Source of the DNA: DASZBX01 sp035943635
Lineage (GTDB): Bacteria; Actinomycetota; Actinomycetes; Streptomycetales; Catenulisporaceae
DNA: 64,000 nt
NCBI GenBank assembly: GCA_035943635.1
Contig: DASZBX010000085.1
Coordinates: 62,001-126,000, forward strand
Direction: 5' to 3'
The translations under genes and the position numbers were made by a program. The notes under the pieces were generated by a model, which was given only the letters and a program-made list of their open reading frames with translations, made no database searches and had not been told where the DNA came from. Below, piece by piece: positions 1 through 9,155 of the stretch; the first letter of the stretch is position 1; every line of letters begins with the position of its first letter.

Positions 1-974
1 GGGACCACGTCTCCCGCTCGCTGCCGGCCACCGGGGTCACCTCCTATCAGCCGACGTACATAACCGCGCCGCTCGGGCTGCTGCTCGGCCGGCTGCCCAC
101 CGCCGGCGCGGCCCAGCGGCGCCAGGCCGGGACCGGCGTCGCCCGGATCCTCGGGATCCACCTGGAGGGCCCGTTCCTGTCTCCGGCCAAGCACGGGGTG
201 CACGAGGCCAAGTACCTGATCGAGCCGAGCCCGGCCGCCGTGGACCAGCTGCTCGGCGCCGAGGGGCGCGAGTTGGTCACCATGCTCACCCTGGCCCCCG
301 AACTGCCCGGCGCGTTCGAGGCGATTCAGCGGCTGACCGGCGCGGGCGTGCGGGTCTCGGTCGGCCACACCGACGCGACCGCCGCCCAGATCAAGGCCGC
401 CGCCGACGCGGGGGCGACCCTGGTCACCCACATCTTCAACGCCCAGCGCGGCCTGGCCCACCGGGAGCCGGGCGTGCCCGGCCAGGCGATGGCCGACCGG
501 CGCTACCACTGCGGCCTGATCGCCGACCTGATACACGTGGTCCCGGAGATCTGCACCCTGGTCTGGCGCGGCGCGCGCGGCCGGGTGGTCCTGGTCACCG
601 ACGCCATCGCCGCGGCCGGCATGCCCGCGGGCGACTACGAGCTGTCCGGCATCCCGGTCACCGTCGGCGCCGACGGCGTGCCGCGCAACGCGGACGGCAC
701 CCTGGCCGGCTCCGCGCTGACCCTGGACCAGGCCGTGCGCAACATGATCTCGCTCGGCCTGCCCGAGGCCGAGGTCGTGGACGCCGCCTCCCGGGTCCCG
801 GCCGACGCGATCGGCCGCCCCGACCTCGGCCGGATCGGGGTGGGCGCCCGCGCCGACCTCGTGCTGTGGTCCGAAGACTTCCACCCGCTCCGCACGTGGG
901 TGGACGGCAGAGAGGTCGCCGGCTCGTCCCGCGACCTGACTGCGCCCCGGGAATCCCTGGCGGTGTCGCCCTAG
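1..974 (+). CDS. nagA: N-acetylglucosamine-6-phosphate deacetylase (3' part)
   Basis: Removes the acetyl group from GlcNAc-6-phosphate in the cytoplasm, the step after uptake and phosphorylation of amino sugars. The frame is open from base 3, so the 5' end lies outside the window. The family signature GIHLEGPFLSPAKHG is encoded near base 150, followed by the metal-binding region with VGHTDAT and HIFNAQ (normally HLFNAM), then LVTDAI near base 600 with the catalytic Asp. The stop is TAG at 972-974. In streptomycetes NagA belongs to the DasR regulon, and its place next to the das operon fits that. The call is firm; only the missing N-terminus is unseen. Confidence 0.93.
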   Translation, partial: DHVSRSLPATGVTSYQPTYITAPLGLLLGRLPTAGAAQRRQAGTGVARILGIHLEGPFLSPAKHGVHEAKYLIEPSPAAVDQLLGAEGRELVTMLTLAPELPGAFEAIQRLTGAGVRVSVGHTDATAAQIKAAADAGATLVTHIFNAQRGLAHREPGVPGQAMADRRYHCGLIADLIHVVPEICTLVWRGARGRVVLVTDAIAAAGMPAGDYELSGIPVTVGADGVPRNADGTLAGSALTLDQAVRNMISLGLPEAEVVDAASRVPADAIGRPDLGRIGVGARADLVLWSEDFHPLRTWVDGREVAGSSRDLTAPRESLAVSP

Positions 975-1148
975 AACGACCCGCCGCCGATCCCCGGCGC
1001 ACCGCCGGCCCGAACCCCCGCACGATGACGAGTGCCCGCACCACTCGTCCCGAGGGGACAGGCCGGCCGACACAGCCGCAGGCGCGGTGGAGGGCTGAGG
1101 GTCCCTCCCCCGCCGCCTGCGGTTCTGCTATTTCGGGGGGTCCGGGGC

Positions 1149-1853
1149 ATGGCGCGTCACGGTGTCCTGTCCGCGATCGCCGACGGCAACCACACCCGCG
1201 GCGGAATCGCGAGCTACCTGGAACGCAAGTCCACCGACCTGGGCCACGCGCTGACGGTCCTAGAAGACCTCGGCATGATCACCCGGGAGACCGACGCCTT
1301 CCACGGTAAGCGCTCGGCCTACCGGATCGTCGAGCCGGTGCTCGCCTTCTACTACGCGGTCATGCGGCCCGAGTGGTCCGGCCTGGAGCGCCCCGGCTAC
1401 GCGGACCAGGTCTGGGCCCGTGCCCAGGCCACCTTCCGCGGCAAGGTGCTCGGCCCGCACTTCGAACACCTGGCCCGGACCTGGACCCGGTGGTACGCCT
1501 CAGCCCGGACTCTCGGCGGCCTGCGCACGACAGTCGCCCACGGCACGATCCCCGACCCCGCGAACAAGACCAGCCACGTACTCGACGTGGTCGTGTTCGG
1601 CCGCGACGACACCGGCCGGGAGATCCTGCTGGCGATCGGCGAGGCGAAGAGCAACGACATCGTCGGCCGCGGCCACCTCCAACGCCTCGAACGCCTCCGC
1701 GCCCTGCTGATCGACCGCGACGAACGCGCGAGCGAGAACGTCCGGCTGCTGCTGTTCAGCGGCAACTCCTTCAACGACCAGCTGAGAAGGATCGCCGAGG
1801 CCCGCGACGACGTCGAACTGATCGACCTCGACCGGATGTACACATCCGACTGA
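1149..1853 (+). pseudogene. C-terminal half of a DUF234-type AAA ATPase, ATPase domain missing
   Basis: The open frame encodes what is normally the back half of about 470-residue actinomycete ATP-binding proteins: a winged-helix segment (LSAIADGNHTRGGIASYL, then TVLEDLGMITRE) followed by a DUF234 nuclease-like domain (YRIVEPVLAFYYAVMRPEW, and GEAKSND near the end). No Walker A or B motif precedes it. The frame is open back to about 1032, but that stretch reads as proline/arginine-rich nonsense, so ATG 1149 is only the first plausible start. It is best read as a gene that lost its 5' half. A stand-alone winged-helix/nuclease protein is possible but less likely. Confidence 0.55.
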
Positions 1854-1909
1854 GTTCGAAGCCCCTACCGAACTGGATGCACTGGTTACATCTGGAAGAG
1901 CAACCCACC

Positions 1910-1915
1910 TAGCGT
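1910..1915 (+). promoter_or_regulatory. -10 element of a leaderless promoter
   Basis: TAGCGT ends 6 nt before the ATG at 1922, and no ribosome-binding site precedes that ATG. This spacing puts the transcription start at or next to the A of the start codon, the usual layout of actinobacterial leaderless genes. Confidence 0.45.
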
Positions 1916-1921
1916 GGGTGC

Positions 1922-2257
1922 ATGGCCACATCCACCATCAGGATTGCTGTCACCAGCGAAGACCGCGAGCGGCTCGAACCCCTGGTTCGGGATTTCGCGG
2001 GCGACGATCATTCGGCGTTCCTCAGCGCCGCGCTTCCCGTGATGGAATCACTGGCCCGTGCGGAGCGACTGCGTGAACTCCAAGCGCGCAATGCAGAGCG
2101 GACCACGACTGCGACTGCGACTGCGACTGCGGGCCAGGATGACGACTCCCTACTCGCGGCGATCCAGCGGTCGTACAAGAGCGGGCACGCAGACGCCGAC
2201 GATGAATCGATGAATCACGTGCCCGCCAAAACCCCTACTACCCGACCCGCCCGCTGA
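1922..2257 (+). CDS. Small hypothetical protein, possibly antitoxin-like
   Basis: This 111-residue protein is not recognised. It begins TIRIAVTSEDRERLEPLV, which looks like the start of a ribbon-helix-helix or other small DNA-binding antitoxin, followed by a helical stretch with MESLARAERLRELQARNAE. A run of Thr-Ala pairs comes from four copies of GACTGC at 2107-2130, then an acidic, probably disordered tail. The start is supported by the leaderless promoter box just upstream. Its last 20 bases overlap the 3' end of the convergent GH3 gene. No toxin gene follows, so any antitoxin role is a guess. Confidence 0.5.
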   Translation: MATSTIRIAVTSEDRERLEPLVRDFAGDDHSAFLSAALPVMESLARAERLRELQARNAERTTTATATATAGQDDDSLLAAIQRSYKSGHADADDESMNHVPAKTPTTRPAR

Positions 2258-3821
2258 TCAGCTCCGCAGCCGCCTGGCCGCAGACCCGCGCCGAACCATG
2301 CGTGGCCAGGACCGTCGTACCACGATCCGCGAGTTCGTCGACAAGCCCATGCGGGACGCCCATCTCGACCAGGATCGCGTCGGGGCGTTCGGCCAGCAGC
2401 CCGGTGACCGCGCGGGCGACCCAGGCGTTGCGGTGCAGGTCGCGGACCGCGAGGACCAGCGGGCGGCCGGTCGCGGCGGCCAGCAGCGGCTTCAGGTCGA
2501 TCGCGGCATTCTGGTCCACCACCGGGACGCTCATCAGGCCGACCGTCTCCACGTGCGCGATCGGCGGGGCGATGGTGGTGGCCGTCGTGCCGGGCAGCAG
2601 GGCCGTCAGGGCGCCCGCGACGCCCCACGGGGTCACCGCGTCGACGGCGATGCTGGCGATGGACGAGAACTCGACCACGTGGGCCGCGCCGGGCAGCGGC
2701 TTGAGGTCACCGGAGAGCCGCAGCGCGCGGCGGGCCGCCGTGAGGCCGACCGCGCGGCACCGGCCGTCCAGGTCGGCCGGTTCGGCCGCGGCCCGGGCCC
2801 GGGCGCGCTCGGCGGCGGACCAGCGGGCCGCGGCCCGGTTGCGTTCGGCGGCCTCGTGCAGGCGCTCCTCGGGCAGCCGGCGCTCGCGCACCGCCCAGAC
2901 GAGGGCGTTGCGCAGGTACAGGAACGCCTCCTCGGTGCACAGGCTGCCGCCGGCGCAGATCGCGTCCACGCCCGCCGCCACGGCCTTGACGGTGCCCTCG
3001 GCGATCCCGTAGTACGCGGAGATCGCACCCATGTCGATGCCGTCGGTCACGATCAGGCCGTCGAAGCCGAGTTCGGTGCGCAGCAGGCCGGTCATCACCT
3101 CGGGGGCCATCGTGGCCGGCACGGCGCCGTTGTAGCGCGGGACCAGGATGTGCGCGGTCATGATCGCCTTGACGCCCGCCGCGATCGCCGCCCGGAACGG
3201 GGCCAGGTGCAGGGCCAGGGTCTCGTCGTCGAAGTCGATCCGGGGCAGGCCCAGGTGCGAGTCGCCGTTCGTGTCGCCGTGGCCGGGGAAGTGCTTGGCG
3301 CAGCCGATCACGCCGGTGGACTGCAGCCCGCGCACGTACGCGGCCGTGTGCGCCGACACCGACTCGCTCTGCGCGCCGAAGGAGCGCACGCCGATCACCG
3401 GGTTGTCCGGGTTCGCGTTCACGTCGGCCACCGGCGCGTAGTTCAGGTTCACGCCCGCCGCCGCCAGGTCCAGGCCGATCGCGCGGGCCACGGCCGCGGT
3501 CAGCTCCGGGTCCCCGGCCTGGCCCAGAGCCAGGTTGCCCGGGTACGAGGAGCCCTCGGCGATCTCCAGCCGGGTGACGTCCCCGCCCTCCTCGTCGATC
3601 GCGACCAGCACGTCCGGGTTGGCCTCGGCCAGCGAGCCGTTCAGCGCGGCCAGCTGCCCGGGGTCGGCGATGTTGCGGTAGAACAGCACCGCGCCGCCGA
3701 TCTCACCGGCCGCCAGCCCGCGCAGCATCCAGTCCGGCGCGGTCAGCCCCTCGAATCCGGTCTGGATCACCGCGCCGGCGTCGCGCAGCAGCTGGGAGGC
3801 CTCGGGGCCGGGCTTCGTCAT
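2238..3821 (-). CDS. dasD: GH3 family beta-N-acetylhexosaminidase, last gene of the das operon
   Basis: Cytoplasmic glycoside hydrolase of family 3, expected to cut GlcNAc from imported chitobiose or other N-acetylglucosaminides. The 527-residue protein has the NagZ-type signature KHFPGHGDT at residues 176-184 with a following DSH (the His-containing catalytic loop), the DEEGG loop at 76-80, and VTDGIDMGAI with the nucleophile Asp. A longer Gly/Ala-rich C-terminal domain follows. Start ATG 3821 was chosen because AAGGAA lies 8 bases upstream and homology begins there. It follows dasC in the same direction with a 136-base gap, the order seen in Streptomyces. The 3' end overlaps the small convergent gene by 20 bases. 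Confidence 0.88.
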   Translation of the reverse strand: MTKPGPEASQLLRDAGAVIQTGFEGLTAPDWMLRGLAAGEIGGAVLFYRNIADPGQLAALNGSLAEANPDVLVAIDEEGGDVTRLEIAEGSSYPGNLALGQAGDPELTAAVARAIGLDLAAAGVNLNYAPVADVNANPDNPVIGVRSFGAQSESVSAHTAAYVRGLQSTGVIGCAKHFPGHGDTNGDSHLGLPRIDFDDETLALHLAPFRAAIAAGVKAIMTAHILVPRYNGAVPATMAPEVMTGLLRTELGFDGLIVTDGIDMGAISAYYGIAEGTVKAVAAGVDAICAGGSLCTEEAFLYLRNALVWAVRERRLPEERLHEAAERNRAAARWSAAERARARAAAEPADLDGRCRAVGLTAARRALRLSGDLKPLPGAAHVVEFSSIASIAVDAVTPWGVAGALTALLPGTTATTIAPPIAHVETVGLMSVPVVDQNAAIDLKPLLAAATGRPLVLAVRDLHRNAWVARAVTGLLAERPDAILVEMGVPHGLVDELADRGTTVLATHGSARVCGQAAAELISGRVG

Positions 3822-3957
3822 GGTGCGTTTCCTTCGGTAGGGCTGCGGGACGGTGAGGCGTACACGCAGACGGACATACGGACGCCCACGGGCCGCGGCC
3901 CGGGTGCGGGCCACGCGACTCGCGGGCGATCGTGGGGTTCTTGGCCGGGCCGGCGGT

Positions 3958-4851
3958 TCAGCCCTTGACCGAGCCGGCGGTCAGGCCGGCGGTCACCTTC
4001 TTCTGGAAGATGACGAACAGCACGATGACCGGCAGCGAGATCAGGAACGCGCCCGCCATCTGCTCGCCGTAGTTCGCGCTGTGCAGCGGGTTGGACGAGA
4101 AGCCCTCCAGCCACACCAGCGAGGTCTGCTTGTCGTTGCTGCTCAGGATCGTGTTGGCCAGGATGAACTCGTTCCAGGTCTGGATCCAGATGAACACGCC
4201 CGCGGTGACCAGGCCGGGCACGGTCAGCGGCAGGATGATCCGGACGAACGCGCCGAAGCGGGTGCAGCCGTCGACCATCGCGGCCTCGTCCAGCTCGACC
4301 GGGATGTTCACGATGAACGAGCGCAGCACCCAGACGCAGTACGGCACGGTCGTGATCAGGTAGATCAGGATGACGCCGAGCAGCTGGTCGACCAGCCCGA
4401 AGTCGTTGGCCACGAAGTACAGCGGGATGGTGATCGCCAGCAGCGGGACCATCTGCACGAACATCATCGCGATGATGAACACGTTGCGGCCGTGGAACCG
4501 GAACCGGGCCACGCCGACCGCGGCGAGGAACCCGATGAACAGGCCGAGCAGCACCGAGGAGACGGTGATGATCGCGGTGTTGCGCACGTCCTCGAAGAAG
4601 AACGGGTCCTTGAACACCGAGGTGTAGCTGGAGAAGGACAGGCCGGTCGGCACGAAGTGCGGCGTGATCGACAGCAGGTCCCGGCCGTTCTCGATCGTGG
4701 AGATGAACATCCAGTAGATCGGGAAGGCCATGATCAGGCCGAACAGGACGGCGACGGTGTTCCACAGCTTCGTCATCCCGGCCCGTTCGCCGGGCAGCCG
4801 GGTGCGCTTCGAGGAGACCTTCACGACGTTGGACAGTTCGCTCGTGGCCAT
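3958..4851 (-). CDS. dasC: Sugar ABC transporter permease (DasC type)
   Basis: Inner-membrane permease of the carbohydrate-uptake CUT1 class, one half of the channel of the chitobiose/GlcNAc importer. The 297-residue protein starts MATSELSN, has a first membrane helix around VAVLFGLIMAFPIYWMF and about six helices in all. It carries the EAA loop (ELDEAAMVDGCTRFGAF) that docks the shared ATPase. It starts 2 nt after the dasB stop, so the two are translationally coupled. No ATPase gene lies in the operon, as in Streptomyces, where MsiK serves several importers. It could instead be an NgcG-like permease, but the dasR/dasA/dasD context favours dasC. Confidence 0.9.
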   Translation of the reverse strand: MATSELSNVVKVSSKRTRLPGERAGMTKLWNTVAVLFGLIMAFPIYWMFISTIENGRDLLSITPHFVPTGLSFSSYTSVFKDPFFFEDVRNTAIITVSSVLLGLFIGFLAAVGVARFRFHGRNVFIIAMMFVQMVPLLAITIPLYFVANDFGLVDQLLGVILIYLITTVPYCVWVLRSFIVNIPVELDEAAMVDGCTRFGAFVRIILPLTVPGLVTAGVFIWIQTWNEFILANTILSSNDKQTSLVWLEGFSSNPLHSANYGEQMAGAFLISLPVIVLFVIFQKKVTAGLTAGSVKG

Positions 4852-4853
4852 GG

Positions 4854-5837
4854 CTACTTCTCCGATCCGATCTTGAGTACCTGGCGGATGTAGACGATCA
4901 TCACGCTCAGAATGAGCAGGATCATGATCAGGGAGAGCACCGAGCCGAGGCTGTACTTGTCCGCCGAGAAGGCCGACTCGTACAGGTAGACGCCGATGGT
5001 CTTGTACCCGTCCGAGGGGACGCCGTCCGTCCACACCCAGATCTGGTTGAACACCTGGAAGTCCCAGATGAAGCTCAGCGAGAGCACCATCAGCAGGAAC
5101 GGGCGGATGATCGGCAGCACCACGTGGCGGAAGTTCTCCCACGGGCTGGCGCCGTCCACCTTGGCCGCCTCGGTCAGCTCCTTGGGCACCTGGGTGATCG
5201 CCGCGTTCAGGCCGAGCACCAGGAACGGCAGCGCGCCCCAGACGACCATGCCGGCGACCACGAGGTACAGGCCCTGGGTCGGATGGCCGATCCAGTCGTA
5301 GCCGCGCATGCCGCTGCCGCCGAGCTTGTACAGGATGTAGTCCACCACGCCGGAGGTGTCCGAGAAGATCCACCGGAACACCACGCCGGTGACGACCGCC
5401 GGGACGGCCCAGACGAACATCAACACGGTCACCACGAAGATCTTGGCCCAGTTCGACACCCGGTTGAGCAGGATCGCCACGCCCAGGCCGATGCCGACCG
5501 ACAGGGCGACCACCTCGACCGTGAACAAGACCGTGCGCAGGACCGACTGCCAGAAGAACGGCGTGGTCAGCGTCTTGGTGAACTGCTGCAGACCGATGTA
5601 CTTGTCCAGCGCCGGGTTGGCGAACAGGATGTAGTTGTTCACGTTCTGCATCGACAGCTCGATGACCTGCCACAGCGGGTAGAGCATCACGCCGAAGAGC
5701 ACGGCGAGCGCGGGCAGGATCAGGAGATAGGGGAAGAAGCGGTCCCCGATGGAGACCCCCCGGCGCCGGGCGGGCGTCGACGGCGGCTCCCCCAGGCTGG
5801 CCGGCGGCCGGCGCCGCTCAGATTGGATTGCACTCAT
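4854..5837 (-). CDS. dasB: Sugar ABC transporter permease (DasB type)
   Basis: Second permease subunit of the chitobiose/GlcNAc importer. The 327-residue protein has a proline/arginine-rich cytoplasmic N-terminus, a first helix near YLLILPALAVLFGVML, the periplasmic P2-like loop typical of CUT1 first permeases, and the EAA motif ELTEAAKVDGASPWENF. ATG 5837 has a GA-rich Shine-Dalgarno region upstream. It is separated from dasA by 186 bases holding a strong inverted repeat, and from dasC by 2 bases. This spacing suggests that the binding protein is made in excess over the membrane subunits. Confidence 0.9.
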   Translation of the reverse strand: MSAIQSERRRPPASLGEPPSTPARRRGVSIGDRFFPYLLILPALAVLFGVMLYPLWQVIELSMQNVNNYILFANPALDKYIGLQQFTKTLTTPFFWQSVLRTVLFTVEVVALSVGIGLGVAILLNRVSNWAKIFVVTVLMFVWAVPAVVTGVVFRWIFSDTSGVVDYILYKLGGSGMRGYDWIGHPTQGLYLVVAGMVVWGALPFLVLGLNAAITQVPKELTEAAKVDGASPWENFRHVVLPIIRPFLLMVLSLSFIWDFQVFNQIWVWTDGVPSDGYKTIGVYLYESAFSADKYSLGSVLSLIMILLILSVMIVYIRQVLKIGSEK

Positions 5838-5881
5838 CCCTCAGGTCCTTCCTCAAGTCCCGCTGTGATCGTGTCGTCAAG

Positions 5882-5920
5882 GCGGGCAGCCGCCGGGGTT
5901 CTCCCCGGTGGACTGCCCGC
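5882..5920. promoter_or_regulatory. Stem-loop between dasA and dasB
   Basis: GCGGGCAG at 5882-5889 pairs with CTGCCCGC at 5913-5920, and an inner CCGGGG/CCCCGG pair extends the hairpin. No T-tract follows on the das strand. Such intercistronic hairpins after a binding-protein gene usually stabilise the upstream mRNA or attenuate read-through. Confidence 0.5.
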
Positions 5921-6023
5921 TGATGGTATGCGCGACTCCCGGCGGCCGGCCGCAGACCGGCTACCGGGGGTGCGCCGCGGCGAAACGAGACGCCGGGAGT
6001 GCTCTGGTCGGACAGGGCCGTTG

Positions 6024-7367
6024 TTACTGGGCCGAGGGGTTCAGGTCGCCGAGGATGGCGGTCTGCGCCGTGCTGAGCGACGCGTCCACGGCCTGGCCGG
6101 CCGCGATGGCCTCGTAGGCGGTGGACAGGTCGGTCTCGTCGGTGCCGGTCCAGAACAGCGAGTTCGGGATGAACCAGGTCTTGCCGGAGGCGGCCTGGCC
6201 CTCGGACTGGTTGGCCTGGCTGGAGGACTCGTAGGCCGACATCAGCGTGGTGCTGTTCGGGATGAAGCCGCCCTGGGCGAAGCCGGTCTCGTTGGCCGAG
6301 CTGGTGAAGAACTGGAGCCACTCGGCGCCCAGGCCCGCGTTCTTGGCGTTGGTCGGGACCGCGAGGTCCGAACCGCCGAGGAAGCCGGGGGTCGGGTCGC
6401 CGGCCGCGGTGCCGGGGATCGGGAAGGTGGCCAGGTCCGCGGTCAGGTCCGGGTTGCCGCCCTTGGCGACCGGAGCGTCGACCGAGCCGATCTCCCAGCC
6501 GTTGCCGATGATCGCCGAGGCCTGGCCCTTGGCCATGATGGTGTCCTGGTCCGAGCCGAGGTCGTTGGCGCCGCCGACCGAGAAGTCGGACTGCAGGGTC
6601 TGCCAGGTCTTGATGCCGGACTCGAAGCCCGGGTTGGTCAGGGTGCCGGACCAGGTGGTGCCGTCGGTGCTCTTGGCGATGACGCCCGAGGTCGAGCCGA
6701 GGCCGCCGACGCCGAAGGACGAGGCGGTGTACCAGTCGCCGCCGGGCAGGTACATGGCGGAGTAGTTCGGGACGCTGGCGCCGAACTTGGCCTTGACCGC
6801 GGCCAGGTCCGTCTGCAGCTCGGCGATCGTGGTCGGCGCGGTGGTGATGCCGGCCTGGGCCCACTGGTCCTTGCGGTAGATGACGACCCGGGCGCCGGCG
6901 TAGAACGGGATGGCGTAGGTCTTGGTCTGGGTGGCGTCCTGGCCGGACTGGGCCAGCGAGGTCAGCCAGGAGCCGGAGTTGGCGAACTGGCTCTTGACGC
7001 TGGTCAGGTTCACGAACGAGTTGGCCGCGATGTACTTGGCGGTCTGGGTGTTGCCGATCTCCAGCGCGTCCGGGGCGTTGCCGGAGAGCAGGGCCGCGTC
7101 GAGCTTGGTGGTGTAGTTCGGCCAGGCCTGGATCTCGATGTTCACCTTGGCGCCGGTGGCCTTGGTGAAGGCGGCGTTGGCGGCCGCGATCTGCGCCTTC
7201 ATGCCGGTGTCGTCGCCGGTCATCAGCCAGACCGTGATGGTCTTGCCGGTGCCCGCGGTGCTGAACACCCCCGAGGGAGAGGCCGCGCTGCCGGACGAGG
7301 AGCTGGAACAGGCCGCGAGGCCGAAAACGGAGGCAACCGCGACGGCGGCCGCTATCTTGCGCTTCAA
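6024..7367 (-). CDS. dasA: Sugar-binding lipoprotein of the ABC importer (DasA type)
   Basis: Membrane-anchored solute-binding protein (ABC family 1) that captures chitobiose or GlcNAc outside the cell. TTG at 7367 was chosen because GGAGG lies 5 bases upstream and the resulting protein begins MKRKIAAAVAV with a lipobox LAAC and the lipidated Cys at residue 20; an ATG 30 bases upstream would spoil the signal peptide. The mature part has the usual KTITVWLMTGDD strand, VNIEIQAWPNYTTKLDAALLSGNAPDALEIGNT, and a conserved C-terminal AIAAGQAVDASL region. The total is 447 residues, normal for the family. Transcription from the divergent dasR-dasA region should be repressed by DasR through the dre sites. 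Confidence 0.9.
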   Translation of the reverse strand: MKRKIAAAVAVASVFGLAACSSSSSGSAASPSGVFSTAGTGKTITVWLMTGDDTGMKAQIAAANAAFTKATGAKVNIEIQAWPNYTTKLDAALLSGNAPDALEIGNTQTAKYIAANSFVNLTSVKSQFANSGSWLTSLAQSGQDATQTKTYAIPFYAGARVVIYRKDQWAQAGITTAPTTIAELQTDLAAVKAKFGASVPNYSAMYLPGGDWYTASSFGVGGLGSTSGVIAKSTDGTTWSGTLTNPGFESGIKTWQTLQSDFSVGGANDLGSDQDTIMAKGQASAIIGNGWEIGSVDAPVAKGGNPDLTADLATFPIPGTAAGDPTPGFLGGSDLAVPTNAKNAGLGAEWLQFFTSSANETGFAQGGFIPNSTTLMSAYESSSQANQSEGQAASGKTWFIPNSLFWTGTDETDLSTAYEAIAAGQAVDASLSTAQTAILGDLNPSAQ

Positions 7368-7592
7368 AACATCCTCCAAGGATGACGATGCGTTCACGAT
7401 TCACCTGCGGTGTGGCGGCGGTTCGGTGTCGATCCGGCAACCCTGAGCACTGCCGACTCGTCCGGTGCCGCACACTTGAGGGTCTGGTGTGGGTGGGACG
7501 TAAGACTTTTTTTCGGTACTGGATCACTGCGGTGGAACTCGGCGCCCGCACCAGACCCAGCGGGTCGGCTGGGTGATCGTTCGAGCGGCCTG

Positions 7593-7608
7593 ATTGGTTT
7601 AGACCAGT
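7593..7608. promoter_or_regulatory. dre operator 1 (DasR box)
   Basis: ATTGGTTTAGACCAGT matches the 16-bp dre consensus ACTGGTCTAGACCACT closely. It lies 226 bp upstream of dasA in the divergent region. Confidence 0.8.
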
Positions 7609-7614
7609 TCGGAG

Positions 7615-7630
7615 AGTGGCATAGACCAAT
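7615..7630. promoter_or_regulatory. dre operator 2 (DasR box)
   Basis: AGTGGCATAGACCAAT is a weaker dre match, 22 bp centre-to-centre from operator 1, about two helix turns, so both DasR dimers would sit on the same face. Confidence 0.72.
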
Positions 7631-7717
7631 GTGGACCGTCAAGGGTTCGGGAACCCGGTACCCTAACTCGTTATCAACGCTTGACCCGGCGCCGCGAAAA
7701 GCACCAGAGTGGTCCCG

Positions 7718-7733
7718 ACTGGTCTAGACCACC
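7718..7733. promoter_or_regulatory. dre operator 3 (DasR box)
   Basis: ACTGGTCTAGACCACC is a near-perfect dre site. It is the one closest to dasR (207 bp before its start codon) and could mediate autoregulation. Confidence 0.85.
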
Positions 7734-7940
7734 TAGTCGGCCACCAGGGCTTTCCCGCGGAAAACAGGACCCGGTCCGGTCTTTCGGCACGCCCGGAGGG
7801 GGCCCGGGACTACTTGTACTGCGACGGCCCGGGGCTCTGCCCGGCGGTGAAGGTCAAGAGAGAATTAAGGTAAGCCCTGGTGGTCCTTTACATCGGCGTG
7901 CCACCATGGCACCTTGTCGCCAACGAGTAAGGGAGGTGCC

Positions 7941-8741
7941 GTGACAGTCGAATCACACGTCCAAGAGAGCGGACCAGTGGAAGCAGCGGACGAATTGCTG
8001 GAGGCCAGTACTCCGCTGGGCGAGCCGACCGCGCGCGTCCCGAAGTACTACCGGCTCAAGCGACACCTTCTGGAACTGACCCAGACCGTCCCGCCCGGCA
8101 CCCCCGTGCCGCCGGAGCGGACGCTGGCTCTGGACTTCGACACGTCGCGCACGACCGTCCGGCAGGCGCTGGCGGAGCTGGTCGTGGAGGGCAGGCTCGA
8201 ACGGATCCAGGGAAAGGGGACCTTCGTCGCCAAGCCGAAGGTGGCCCAGGCGCTCCAGCTGACGTCGTACACCGAGGACATGCGCGCCCAGGGCCTGGAG
8301 CCGACCTCCAGGCTGCTGGAGATGGGGTATGTGCTCGCCGATGACGATCTCGCCGGAAGGCTGCTGATCCGGCCTGGGGTGCGGGTGCTGCGGATCGAGC
8401 GCTTGCGTTTGGCCAACGGGGAACCGATGGCGATTGAGACCAGCCATTTGTCTGCTAAGCGGTTCCCGGGGTTGCGGCGTCATTTGGCTAAGTACAACTC
8501 GCTGTATACGGCGCTGGGTGAGGAGTATGACGTTCACCTTGCCGAGGCTGAGGAGACCATCGAAACCGCCCTGGCGACCCCGCGTGAAGCAGCCATTCTG
8601 GGTACCGATACTGGGCTGCCGATGTTGCTGCTGTCGCGGCATTCGAAGGACGACAACGGTGAGCCGATCGAGTGGGTGCGGTCGGTTTATCGTGGGGATC
8701 GGTATAAGTTCCTGGCTCGGTTGACCCGGCCTGCGCGGTAG
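7941..8741 (+). CDS. dasR: GntR/HutC-family global repressor DasR
   Basis: Transcriptional repressor whose effectors are phosphorylated GlcNAc sugars; in streptomycetes it controls chitin use, development and antibiotic genes. The 266-residue protein has an N-terminal winged helix (PKYYRLKRHLLELTQ, then RTTVRQALAELVVEGRLERIQGKG split over two lines of the gene) and a C-terminal UTRA effector domain ending near WVRSVYRGDRYKFLARL. GTG 7941 was chosen because GGGAGG lies a few bases upstream; the frame is open from TTG 7914 without a better site. It is divergent from dasABCD, with three dre boxes between, exactly the Streptomyces arrangement. Confidence 0.93.
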   Translation: MTVESHVQESGPVEAADELLEASTPLGEPTARVPKYYRLKRHLLELTQTVPPGTPVPPERTLALDFDTSRTTVRQALAELVVEGRLERIQGKGTFVAKPKVAQALQLTSYTEDMRAQGLEPTSRLLEMGYVLADDDLAGRLLIRPGVRVLRIERLRLANGEPMAIETSHLSAKRFPGLRRHLAKYNSLYTALGEEYDVHLAEAEETIETALATPREAAILGTDTGLPMLLLSRHSKDDNGEPIEWVRSVYRGDRYKFLARLTRPAR

Positions 8742-9043
8742 GGGCTTCGCGGGGCTGGTGGTGGGCGGCTGGCGCGGTGCTCTTGGGCGCGGCGCTGGTG
8801 GGCATGGTGGTGGCGGGCGCGGCGTTGGCGGGCGCGGCGCCGGTGAGCATGGCGCTGGCGGCGGTGACGGGTGGCGGTGGCGGTCAGTCGCAGCGGTAGT
8901 TGCGACGGTCGCAGTCGTCGTAGCCTCAGTCCTGGTCGCATGTAGCCAGCGGGTGCTGCGACAGCGGTACGTGCGGTCTCGCCGCTGGCGATACCGGTGC
9001 CGGTGAGGGCCGTGGTGGCGACTGCCGCAGTTCGGTTTGGCTT
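8742..9043. other. Low-complexity GC-rich spacer without a convincing gene
   Basis: About 300 bases made of short GGCGCGG-, GGTGG- and CAGTCG-like repeats. Open frames exist, but they translate to Gly/Arg/Val-only strings without a domain. No terminator hairpin for dasR is obvious. Confidence 0.5.
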
Positions 9044-9155
9044 TGGGTTGCGCCGCCATATCAGCTTACGTCTACTGCTGTGCCTCCGGCGGGCCAGGAA
9101 CCCCCAAGGATCCTCATGGACAAGTCTATTTGGGTGGTGGGTTACTTTTTGGGTG

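Noticed and set aside
4854..5673. A single dasBC fusion
   Set aside because: The long frame reads dasB out of phase; dasB stops at 4854 and dasC has its own ATG at 4851.
8758..9006. Gly/Arg/Val-rich open frame after dasR
   Set aside because: It is low complexity only, with no ribosome site or recognisable fold.
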